A stretch of DNA of 5,560 nt, from positions 1 to 5,560 of the forward strand of contig JAQGJO010000548.1 of the NCBI GenBank assembly GCA_028290595.1, given 5' to 3'. Every line of letters begins with the position of its first letter. Positions within the stretch are counted from its first letter, which is position 1. The stretch is from Hyphomicrobiales bacterium (GTDB taxonomy: Bacteria; Pseudomonadota; Alphaproteobacteria; Rhizobiales; Beijerinckiaceae). Below, one piece after another: positions 1 through 4,643 of the stretch. A program made the translations under genes and the position numbers. Under the pieces are notes generated by a model. That model worked only from the letters and a program-made list of their open reading frames with translations, was not told the DNA's origin and did not search any database.

Positions 1-72
1 GTCCACAGCCCGCTCAGCTACCCGCCCTGCAACGCGTCCCACAAGCATTTTATGCAAAAGGCCTACAGCTAA
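1..72 (+). CDS. C-terminal end of an unidentified upstream gene (partial)
   Basis: Frame 1 is open from the first base to a TAA at 70-72 and encodes 23 residues, starting VHSPLSYPPCNA and ending FMQKAYS. Twenty of the 23 sense codons end in G or C, the bias of the coding genes next to it, which argues for a real gene tail and not chance. The ribosome binding site of the next gene starts just after the stop, leaving a 16-base gap, so this gene is probably the preceding member of the same operon. The fragment is too short to assign a family; no domain or motif is recognisable. That it is coding is an inference from codon bias and spacing. Confidence 0.6.
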   Translation, partial: VHSPLSYPPCNASHKHFMQKAYS

Positions 73-73
73 G

Positions 74-80
74 AAAAGGA
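74..80 (+). promoter_or_regulatory. Ribosome binding site for the TTG-started amidohydrolase
   Basis: The sequence AAAAGGA lies eight bases before a TTG at 89-91. It is the only Shine-Dalgarno-like sequence near the 5' end of the frame and it decides the start: the next in-frame ATG is 100 codons inside, beyond the metal-binding HNH motif, and would destroy the enzyme. The site sits directly after the stop codon of the upstream gene. Confidence 0.65.
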
Positions 81-88
81 TACCGCCC

Positions 89-1486
89 TTGACGCCGATC
101 GTCATTCGAAACACCACGGTCATCAGCGGCGATGCGGCGGGTTCAGTCCTGCATGACGCCGCCGTGGCCATCGAAGGCGCGCGGATCGTGGCGGTCGGTC
201 CGAGCGACGACATCGCCGCACGCTATCCGGGCGCGTCTGTCGTCGATGGACGGGGCAAGGCAATCGCGCCCGGGCTGGCCAATTGCCATAACCATCTGTC
301 GCGCGTCTTGGCGCGCGGCATCTTCGAAGATCAGAACGCACCGAACCAGCCGCCCTATTCGCGCAAGGGCTTTCTGTCGTTTCCCAAGATGACGCCCGAA
401 GAGCGCGGCGTCATGGTGCAGCTCAGCGTCCTGGAGGCGATCCGTTCGGGCACGACGTTGATCATCGAGGTCGCATCGGGAATTTCGGACTATGCCGGAT
501 TGTTGGTGCGCAGCGGCCTGCGTTTCGTGCTCGCCGAGCAGGTCGCCGACCGTGCAACCGGCGCACGCGTCGGCGAACCGGGACGAATCATTTTTGACGA
601 ATCGAAGCAACCCGAAGCCCTAGCACGTATCGAGGCGCTGCATCAGGCGCGTCACGGAGACGCAGACGGCCGCCTCGCCGTCGCTGCCGCAGCGCATGCG
701 CCGGAGATGGTGTCGCCCTCCGTGTTCAAGCAGCTGCGCGCCTTGCAAGACCGGCTCGGCATCCTCGCTACGGTGCATCTCAATCAATATTGGGGCGAAG
801 TAGCCGCAATCCAGGAAACGTTCGGCCGTTTGCCGACCGAACATCTGGACGACCTAGGTTACTTGAACAACGGCATGATCGCCGTTCATTGCCGCTGCAT
901 GACGCCCCATGAAGAAGCCATCCTCGGCAACAGCGGCGCGACCGTCTGCTTCACGCCGGCCGTCACCGCCCGCTGCGGCAATTCGCCGCGCATTGCCGAC
1001 CTGGCACAGGCCGGCTGTCCGATTGTGCTCGGCACCGACGAATTCGCCGAAGACATGGTCGAGGTGATGCGGCTGTCGCTTTTGCTCGAGCGGGTGCGGC
1101 GCGGCGACTCGCAAAGGCCGATGCCGAATGAGGCCTGGGCCTGGGCGTCGCGCAATGGCTATCACGCGGCAGGCATCGCCGATGCCGGCTGGATTGCGCC
1201 CGGCAACCGCGCGGACCTCATGATCATCAACACGCGCAGGGCGCATCTCGTGCCGACGATTCGCATCTCGGCGGCCTTCATCCATCAGGGGCAGGCTGGC
1301 GACGTCGAATCCGTGATGGTCGACGGCAGCTGGGTCATGCGGAACGGACGCGTTCTCACATTGGACGAGGATGCGCTGCTTGAGCAGGCCGAACGGCTCA
1401 GCCGCGCCGCTTGGCAGCGCACCTTCGCTCATAATCTCGGTGCTCCCCCCGCCGACTTGGACATCCACCATTCATCGAGGAGGTAG
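89..1486 (+). CDS. Amidohydrolase-superfamily metal-dependent hydrolase (ATZ/TRZ, cytosine-deaminase-like)
   Basis: A 465-residue cytoplasmic enzyme with no signal peptide. Residues 1-60 form the N-terminal beta part typical of the family (IRNTTVISGD, IEGARIVAVGP), leading into PGLANCHNHL at 61-70. The likely metal ligands are H67 and H69 (HNH), H230 (ATVHLNQ), H267 (IAVHCRC) and D317 (LGTDEF). The end (PGNRADLMIINTRR, then VMVDGSWVMRNGRVLTLDE) is the usual closing strand set. The size is normal for ATZ/TRZ-type hydrolases, which remove amino or other groups from N-heterocycles and related compounds. One oddity is HLNQ after the third ligand, where many relatives have HxAE, so the exact reaction is unclear. 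It starts at TTG behind AAAAGGA. Its stop overlaps the ribosome binding site region of the binding-protein gene two bases downstream, so it probably acts on the imported compound or a product of it. The superfamily is confident; the substrate is unknown. Confidence 0.9.
   Translation: MTPIVIRNTTVISGDAAGSVLHDAAVAIEGARIVAVGPSDDIAARYPGASVVDGRGKAIAPGLANCHNHLSRVLARGIFEDQNAPNQPPYSRKGFLSFPKMTPEERGVMVQLSVLEAIRSGTTLIIEVASGISDYAGLLVRSGLRFVLAEQVADRATGARVGEPGRIIFDESKQPEALARIEALHQARHGDADGRLAVAAAAHAPEMVSPSVFKQLRALQDRLGILATVHLNQYWGEVAAIQETFGRLPTEHLDDLGYLNNGMIAVHCRCMTPHEEAILGNSGATVCFTPAVTARCGNSPRIADLAQAGCPIVLGTDEFAEDMVEVMRLSLLLERVRRGDSQRPMPNEAWAWASRNGYHAAGIADAGWIAPGNRADLMIINTRRAHLVPTIRISAAFIHQGQAGDVESVMVDGSWVMRNGRVLTLDEDALLEQAERLSRAAWQRTFAHNLGAPPADLDIHHSSRR
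1477..1483 (+). promoter_or_regulatory. Strong ribosome binding site of the binding-protein gene, inside the end of the hydrolase gene
   Basis: GAGGAGG is a near-perfect Shine-Dalgarno sequence five bases before the ATG at 1489. It lies within the last codons of the amidohydrolase, whose TAG is at 1484-1486. This arrangement suggests translational coupling and supports a shared transcript. The stronger site than that of the hydrolase fits the higher protein amount expected for a periplasmic binding protein. Confidence 0.8.
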
Positions 1487-1488
1487 CT

Positions 1489-2532
1489 ATGCCCGGCTTA
1501 CGCTTGACTATTCCCCTGTTGGCACTGGCGGCGCTGGCCGCACCCAAGCATGCGCAGGCCCAATCGGCCGAACAGTTCTATCCCGGACGCCAGATGGTCC
1601 TGATCGTGGGCAGCGCGGCGGGCAGCGGCTACGACATCATCGGCCGCATGGTCGCCAACTACATGGGAAACTACCTTCCCGGCAAGCCCAACATCATCGT
1701 GCGCAATATGCCCGGCGCCGGCGGCGTGACGGCGGCCAACCACATGAACACCGTCGTTGAAAAAGACGGCGCGACGATCTCCGTCGTCGGCCGCGAAGCC
1801 GTCTTCGACACATTGTTCTCCGGCGCGCAATCCAAAGCGAACTTCGATGCGCGCGAATTTCTTTGGCTGGGCACGCCAAATCAAGAGGTCGGCATGGCCT
1901 ATGCGACGACCGCGTCCGGGATCAGAACGATCGAGGACGCGAAGAAGCGCGAGGTCGTCGTCGCCGCGGCCGGCGCCACATCGGGCAGCGCCGTCTTCCC
2001 GCGCCTGGTGAACGCCCTGCTCGACACGAAATTCAAGATCGTTGCGGGCTACGCAGGATCCATGGACGGCCTGCTGGCCATGGAGCGCGGCGAGGCCGAC
2101 GGACGTGTAACCTCCGGATGGGCCGGCCCGGAAACCAACGCCGTTATGGAATGGGTCAAGCAGGGCAAAGCGACGCTCCTGCTGCAAATCGGCATCAACA
2201 AAAGCCCGCTTTATCCCGACGTTCCGCACATCATGGACATGGCGAAGTCGGAAGACGACCGCAAGCTGATGGAGCTTCTGTTTGTGGGGCAGGCCCTCGG
2301 CCGCCCATTCTTTGCGCCGTCAGGTGTGCCAGCAGATCGCGGTAGAGCGCTCCAGACGGCCTTCGCCAAAACTATGGAAGACCCTGGTTTCAAAGTGGAA
2401 GCCGACAAGCAGAAAATCGACCTCTCCCCATTGCTCGGCGACGACATGAAGAAAATTGTCGTTCAAGTTTACGACACACCGAAGCCGTTGCTCGATAAGG
2501 CTATTTCGATCAGCGCGGCCGCGCTGAAATAA
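1489..2532 (+). CDS. Tripartite tricarboxylate transporter (TTT/Bug family) periplasmic solute-binding protein
   Basis: A 347-residue exported protein. Residues 1-24 are a Sec signal peptide: LRLTIPLLALAALAA is the hydrophobic core and AQA/QS the likely cleavage site. The family signature is clear: an early loop GSAAGSGYD at 41-49, the helix GRMVANYM, then PGKPNIIVRNMPGAGGV at 64-80, followed by KDG. In known Bug proteins these two loops line the ligand pocket. Later come the TKFKIVAGYAG stretch, typical of the second domain, and PDVPHIMDM. TTT systems normally pair such a protein with the membrane subunits TctA and TctB; neither is visible, but orphan binding proteins are common in this family. 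The gene follows the amidohydrolase by two bases behind a strong ribosome binding site and ends at an intrinsic terminator, so it closes the operon. The ligand cannot be predicted; coupling to a hydrolase suggests a small organic acid or amide. Confidence 0.93.
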   Translation: MPGLRLTIPLLALAALAAPKHAQAQSAEQFYPGRQMVLIVGSAAGSGYDIIGRMVANYMGNYLPGKPNIIVRNMPGAGGVTAANHMNTVVEKDGATISVVGREAVFDTLFSGAQSKANFDAREFLWLGTPNQEVGMAYATTASGIRTIEDAKKREVVVAAAGATSGSAVFPRLVNALLDTKFKIVAGYAGSMDGLLAMERGEADGRVTSGWAGPETNAVMEWVKQGKATLLLQIGINKSPLYPDVPHIMDMAKSEDDRKLMELLFVGQALGRPFFAPSGVPADRGRALQTAFAKTMEDPGFKVEADKQKIDLSPLLGDDMKKIVVQVYDTPKPLLDKAISISAAALK

Positions 2533-2554
2533 GATTGAGTCCACTGCAGGTAAA

Positions 2555-2588
2555 AGAGAGAAGCCCGCCATTCGGTGGGCTTCTCTTT
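2555..2588 (+). terminator. Intrinsic terminator of the hydrolase/binding-protein operon
   Basis: A hairpin of about 15 base pairs pairs 2555-2569 with 2574-2588 around a four-base loop (ATTC). Two of the pairs are G-T. The stem runs AGAGAAGCCCGCC on the left arm and ends in TCTCTTT on the right. It starts 22 bases after the TAA at 2532. The T run is short, but the A-rich left foot (AAAAGAG) and long stem make it convincing, and possibly active in both directions. Confidence 0.85.
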
Positions 2589-2618
2589 GCGCTTGCGCAC
2601 TTGCGCGCGCGTTCGCGA

Positions 2619-2631
2619 GTCTCTGGTCCCC
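2619..2631 (+). repeat. Truncated third copy of the dispersed repeat (5' end only)
   Basis: GTCTCTGGTCCCC here matches exactly the first 13 bases of the right-hand full copy (4187-4199) and 11 of the first 11 bases of the left-hand one at 2672. The match ends after the run of Cs, so only the 5' arm is present. It lies 53 bases before the left full copy. A chance 13-base match is possible but unlikely next to the full copy. Confidence 0.5.
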
Positions 2632-2671
2632 CTTCCCGTTAATTTCCGTCTAAATTTTCTCGATCAACGCA

Positions 2672-2734
2672 GTCTCTGGTCCGTGCTTCTGCATAAGCGA
2701 GGGACCGTCACTTTTGTGCAGCAGAGACTGAAGC
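2672..2734 (+). repeat. Dispersed structured repeat, left copy
   Basis: This 63-base stretch matches 4187-4249 at 58 positions in the same orientation. It can fold as a three-way junction. The closing stem is GTCTCTG (2672-2678) with CAGAGAC (2722-2728). The second arm pairs GTCC (2679-2682) with GGAC (2702-2705) and, inside, GCTT with AAGC. The third is a small hairpin CAC-TTTT-GTG (2709-2718). Weaker similarity seems to extend upstream through an AT-rich stretch near 2650. It resembles the small palindromic or miniature inverted-repeat elements scattered in alphaproteobacterial genomes; I cannot name the family. Confidence 0.8.
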
Positions 2735-2786
2735 CACGCATCTGCGCGAATGGCTTCACATCGCTTATCATTTGGATTCGCTGTTT

Positions 2787-2805
2787 GATTTTAAATATTT
2801 AAATC
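2787..2805. repeat. AT-rich near-palindrome
   Basis: GATTTTAAATATTTAAATC reads almost the same on both strands, with one extra T in the left arm. Its core TTAAATATTT (2791-2800) recurs exactly at 4166-4175, just before the right repeat copy. It may be a protein-binding site, an easily melted region or part of an extended repeat; nothing in the sequence settles this. Confidence 0.4.
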
Positions 2806-2825
2806 AAGTGCAGATATGCCTCGAA

Positions 2826-2857
2826 ACATCTCTGCCTCTCGAGCGAGACAGAGATGT
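2826..2857 (-). terminator. Probable terminator of the secreted-protein gene
   Basis: ACATCTCTG (2826-2834) pairs perfectly with CAGAGATGT (2849-2857), and an inner TCTC/GAGA stem closes on a GAGC loop with two unpaired Cs. The hairpin starts 12 bases past the stop of the leftward gene. On the minus strand only TTT follows the stem before a C, so the U tract is weak. Position and stem support termination or 3'-end protection; efficiency is uncertain. Confidence 0.55.
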
Positions 2858-2868
2858 CGTCCGGTGGC

Positions 2869-3309
2869 TTATTTCGTCGTGACATTCACGAGGGCAGTAA
2901 CGGGTTTACCCTCCACGAGGATCGGCCGGTGCTGATCGTCGGCAAGCAATATCCCGATCACATGCTTGCCGGCAACGTTAGGGCAATGCCCGAAGCGCGC
3001 CTTGATCAGATCACCGCCGACATCGCTGTTCATGCTGTTGTACGCCTTTCCCGGGATATTGCAGCTGTCTCCGGCCGGGTCGATCTTCATGTGGATGTGC
3101 CCACAATGATGGTTCTCGCCACACTGCGATGCCGCTAACAGCGCGAAGCTGCTTTTCACAACAACGCCGATAGCCTTTTCGGGATCGCTGCCGAGCTCGA
3201 TCGTGACGCCGTCTTGGGGCCAAACGATTTCAAGCGTGGGTGCGTCATGCGCCTGGGCGGCGGAAAATGTGAGGGCAATGAAGGCTAAAGCGAGGATGGG
3301 ACGAAGCAT
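2869..3309 (-). CDS. Small secreted Cys/His-rich protein of unknown function
   Basis: A 146-residue protein starting MLRPILAL. The frame is open to an ATG at 3345, but the start at 3309 is preferred: AGGGGAG lies six bases before it, a clean signal peptide follows at once, and the upstream ATG would lie before the likely promoter -10. Residues 1-20 are a Sec signal with AQA/HD cleavage, so it acts in the periplasm or outside. The mature part has four cysteines (63, 69, 83, 109), enough for two disulfides, and a His-rich stretch CGENHHCGHIHMKID at 63-77, then GKHVIGILLADDQHRPI at 114-130. The pattern GHIHxxID followed later by GxHxxxxxLxDxxHxP resembles by eye the small exported DUF4399/DUF6130-type proteins, none of which I can tie to a proven function. 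Metal binding is plausible from the His/Cys cluster but is inference. It is divergent from, and probably controlled by, the adjacent TetR-family gene. Confidence 0.85.
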   Translation of the reverse strand: MLRPILALAFIALTFSAAQAHDAPTLEIVWPQDGVTIELGSDPEKAIGVVVKSSFALLAASQCGENHHCGHIHMKIDPAGDSCNIPGKAYNSMNSDVGGDLIKARFGHCPNVAGKHVIGILLADDQHRPILVEGKPVTALVNVTTK

Positions 3310-3315
3310 GATTGT

Positions 3316-3322
3316 CTCCCCT
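3316..3322 (-). promoter_or_regulatory. Ribosome binding site deciding the secreted-protein start
   Basis: On the minus strand AGGGGAG lies six bases before the ATG at 3309. It sets the start at MLRPILAL and rules out the ATG at 3345, which would add 12 residues (MMIITTHSGETI) in front of the signal peptide, has no ribosome binding site and falls within the left operator. Confidence 0.8.
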
Positions 3323-3331
3323 GAGTGTGTC

Positions 3332-3360
3332 GTTATAATCATCATCTAATCGATGATTAG
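3332..3360 (-). promoter_or_regulatory. Likely promoter of the secreted-protein gene
   Basis: On the minus strand TATAAC (3337-3332) is a good -10 hexamer. Seventeen bases further up the -35 position is CTAATC (3360-3355), which does not match the sigma70 consensus and is itself part of the left inverted repeat. Transcription would start near 3325, leaving a very short leader just long enough for the ribosome binding site. A poor -35 covered by an operator fits a regulated promoter. Confidence 0.5.
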
Positions 3361-3362
3361 AT
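3344..3362. promoter_or_regulatory. Operator 1: perfect inverted repeat upstream of the secreted-protein gene
   Basis: ATCTAATC and GATTAGAT are perfect 8-base arms around a GAT spacer. The size and symmetry suit a TetR-family dimer. The site covers the -35 and spacer region of the leftward promoter. Bases 3347-3362 (TAATC-GAT-GATTAGAT) recur at 3399-3414 with only the three spacer bases changed (ACT). Confidence 0.8.
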
Positions 3363-3370
3363 TATTAGGC

Positions 3371-3400
3371 TTGCGCAGGGCTGAACACAAGGCCTAAATA
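3371..3400 (+). promoter_or_regulatory. Possible promoter of the TetR-family gene
   Basis: TTGCGC (3371-3376) and TAAATA (3395-3400), 18 bases apart, could serve as -35 and -10. Transcription would begin near 3407-3410, within operator 2, just before the ATG at 3413. That would leave almost no leader for the ATG at 3413, or about 30 bases for the ATG at 3440. The hexamers are only moderate matches. Confidence 0.4.
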
Positions 3401-3414
3401 ATCACTGATTAGAT
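3399..3414. promoter_or_regulatory. Operator 2: inverted repeat at the TetR-family gene start
   Basis: TAATC-ACT-GATTAGAT repeats operator 1 apart from its three-base spacer; the palindromic core is TAATCA-C-TGATTA (3399-3411). It lies exactly 52 bases from operator 1, about five turns of B-DNA, so both sites face the same side of the helix. It overlaps the expected transcription start and the first ATG of the regulator, which fits autorepression. Confidence 0.75.
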
Positions 3415-4081
3415 GGCGTCCACATGCTATGCTTCGGCTATGGTCGACATTCCGCGCAAAAAGAAAGCCGCAACTCCGAAACCCTATCATCACGGCAATC
3501 TCGTCGAGACACTCATCGCTGTTACCGTTGAGATAATCGAGGAGCGCGGTGTTGAACATGTCTCCGTGCGTGAAGCTGCAAAGCGCGCCGGCGTATCGCC
3601 TGGGGCGCCCTTCCAGCATTTCCGGTCAAAGACAGCGCTGTTAACTGCTGTTGCCGAACAGGCTATGGGGCGATTGATCGAAGCTATTGCTGAAGCTCAA
3701 TCGAAGGTTGAGGCCGACAATCCCATCGCAGCGTTTGAAGCGATCGGCCGGGGCTATTTGCAGTGGGCGCTCGCCAATCCCACACATTTCGAAATCATCA
3801 ATTCCCGCACGCTCATCGATTTCGAATCATCCGATATCCTTCGCGACCAATATGATTCGATTCGTAGTCGGATGATCGAACTACTAACTCAGGCGCGACG
3901 TCAGGGCCAAATAGCCAAGCACATTGATCTCAACCATTTGGTGTTGGCGGCCCGTTCGCTTGTTTATGGATTGGCGCGGACAGCAATCGATGGCCACTTG
4001 CCGCAGTGGCACATCTCCGAAGCGCCAGGCCTCGCCGTGCAAAAGTCGCTGCGACTTTTCATGAAGCAGATGACCACATAA
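3413..4081 (+). CDS. TetR/AcrR-family transcriptional regulator
   Basis: A 222-residue DNA-binding repressor-type protein. A basic arm (PRKKKAATPKPYHHGN, 14-29) leads into the N-terminal helix (LVETLIAVTVEIIEERG) and the helix-turn-helix SVREAAKRAGVSPGAPFQHF (51-70), followed by RSKTALLTAV, the classical TetR pattern. The C-terminal helices end with YGLARTAIDGHLPQWH (185-200), like the WHG-type ligand domain seen in one TetR subgroup. The start is uncertain: neither the ATG at 3413 nor the in-frame ATG at 3440 (giving MVDIPRKKKAA) has a Shine-Dalgarno sequence. The first ten residues look unlike the family, so 3440 is a real alternative. The gene is transcribed away from the secreted-protein gene, and the two matching inverted repeats between them are its probable operators. 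Its signal is unknown. GC content is lower than in the flanking genes: 31 of 60 bases at 3661-3720 against 44 of 60 at 961-1020 in the hydrolase. Confidence 0.92.
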   Translation: MASTCYASAMVDIPRKKKAATPKPYHHGNLVETLIAVTVEIIEERGVEHVSVREAAKRAGVSPGAPFQHFRSKTALLTAVAEQAMGRLIEAIAEAQSKVEADNPIAAFEAIGRGYLQWALANPTHFEIINSRTLIDFESSDILRDQYDSIRSRMIELLTQARRQGQIAKHIDLNHLVLAARSLVYGLARTAIDGHLPQWHISEAPGLAVQKSLRLFMKQMTT

Positions 4082-4186
4082 TCGGAAAAGTAGTCGACGG
4101 GCGGCTCAACAAACTTCGATAGCAGGCGCCTTAGCCAGTCTGGCCCTCGCCGCCTGCAATTAGCCTTAAATATTTCTGACGAATGC

Positions 4187-4249
4187 GTCTCTGGTCCCCG
4201 CTTCTGCATAAACGGGGGACCGTCACTTTTGTGAAGCAGAGACTGAAGC
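4187..4249 (+). repeat. Dispersed structured repeat, right copy
   Basis: A direct copy of 2672-2734 with five substitutions and no gaps. The three-way-junction fold is clearer here. GTCTCTG (4187-4193) closes with CAGAGAC (4237-4243). GTCCCCG (4194-4200) pairs with C4213-C4220 with one extra G. TCAC-TTTT-GTGA (4223-4234) is a perfect small hairpin. The same orientation as the left copy means the pair brackets the two divergent genes as direct repeats. Whether it works as RNA, as a DNA-binding site or as a mobile-element relic is unknown. Confidence 0.8.
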
Positions 4250-4274
4250 ACCATATCTCTGAATTTAGCACCGC

Positions 4275-4287
4275 GGAGACAGTCTCC
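4275..4287. repeat. Short perfect palindrome
   Basis: GGAGAC-A-GTCTCC is a perfect 6-1-6 inverted repeat 26 bases after the right repeat copy. It shares the GTCTC core of that element, so it may be a relic of one arm, or a chance palindrome. No gene starts beside it. Confidence 0.35.
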
Positions 4288-4594
4288 ACGTCCGCAAGGT
4301 ACCGTGAGTTGGCGAAAAAAGAGCCGAATTCCGTGGGTTTCCGGCACCCCACAAAATGCATCTAGAGTGAACCAAATGCCGATTTCAAATATCGCGTGAT
4401 GCTCTCTCTGATCTCTGCCATTGATGCCGGAGTCCCCATCATTCACGGGCGGCGATAGTGGTCGAGGCTCTCAACCAGTCTAATCGGCGCAGGATCGTCC
4501 CATAGGCGCCGGCCTGCTCTCACGCACATGCGCGTTATGAGCGTATCCAGAAGTCCTCTATCCCGGTTCCGCGTAAGCGGTAGATCGCTTGCTC

Positions 4595-4632
4595 AAAAAA
4601 GATGGCCGGCACATACATGCCGGCCGATCTTC
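4595..4632 (-). terminator. Intrinsic terminator of the leftward binding-protein gene
   Basis: GGCCGGCA (4604-4611) pairs perfectly with TGCCGGCC (4618-4625) around a six-base loop, and the stem extends through AAGAT/ATCTT with one bulged G. On the minus strand the stem is followed by six Ts (complement of 4595-4600). It starts 11 bases after the TAA at 4644-4646. This is a textbook Rho-independent terminator. Confidence 0.93.
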
Positions 4633-4643
4633 CAGTCCGTTGA

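Larger units (their letters stand above)
2533..2868. other. Non-coding stretch with terminators and repeats
   Basis: These 336 bases between the operon and the convergent secreted-protein gene hold, in order: the operon terminator; a short alternating GCGCGC tract around 2602-2612; a 13-base fragment of the dispersed repeat (2619-2631); a full repeat copy (2672-2734); a hairpin with TGAAGCCA/TGGCTTCA arms (2729-2736 and 2751-2758); an AT-rich palindrome (2787-2805); and a hairpin just past the secreted-protein stop (2826-2857). A 75-codon open frame from 2575 crosses the terminator and the repeat and is not credible as a gene. I see no other gene. Confidence 0.7.
4082..4643. other. Non-coding stretch between convergent genes
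   Basis: These 562 bases separate the TetR-family gene from the leftward binding-protein gene. They hold the TTAAATATTT box (4166-4175), the right repeat copy (4187-4249), a short palindrome (4275-4287), and the terminator of the leftward gene (4595-4632). No convincing terminator follows the TetR-family stop. Open frames here run through the repeat in other frames and show no gene-like composition or start signal. Between about 4290 and 4590 I see nothing I can name; it may be decayed sequence. Confidence 0.65.

Noticed and set aside
143..610. Open frame of 155 codons on the minus strand
   Set aside because: It is antisense to the amidohydrolase N-terminal half, which has clear metal-binding motifs; no start signal is visible.
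854..1471. Open frame of 205 codons on the minus strand
   Set aside because: It is antisense to the amidohydrolase, with low-complexity Arg/His/Ala-rich content and no family pattern.
1498..2229. Long open frame (243 codons) on the minus strand
   Set aside because: It is fully antisense to the binding-protein gene, is Arg/Gly/Asp-rich in the manner of shadow frames in GC-rich DNA, and has no ribosome binding site or recognisable domain.
2619..2734. CRISPR-like array
   Set aside because: There are only one full and one partial copy here, with no regular spacers, and the repeat is 63 bases with a branched fold; no cas genes are visible.
2575..2802. 75-codon plus-strand frame sharing LLHKRGTVTFVQQRLK with a frame at 4183-4365 (LLHKRGTVTFVKQRLK)
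   Set aside because: The shared peptide is simply the translation of the two repeat copies. The first frame begins inside the terminator stem and neither has a ribosome binding site. The DNA palindrome explains the conservation better than a protein does.
2854..3138. 94-codon plus-strand frame
   Set aside because: It is antisense to the secreted-protein gene, which has a signal peptide, ribosome binding site and conserved-looking motifs.
3310..3345. Start of the secreted protein at the ATG at 3345
   Set aside because: The added 12 residues precede a complete signal peptide, lack a ribosome binding site and lie upstream of the likely -10 element. The ATG at 3309 has AGGGGAG six bases ahead.
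3964..4446. Open frame of 160 codons on the minus strand through the right repeat
   Set aside because: It runs antisense through the end of the TetR-family gene, through the structured repeat and into non-coding DNA. Part of its protein similarity to the frame at 2575-2802 comes only from the shared DNA repeat, though the frames are on opposite strands.
4571..4592. Small hairpin AAGCG/CGCTT as a second terminator or tRNA fragment
   Set aside because: It is only five base pairs with no T run, and there is no acceptor, anticodon or T-loop pattern. The strong terminator next to it already accounts for the end of the leftward gene.
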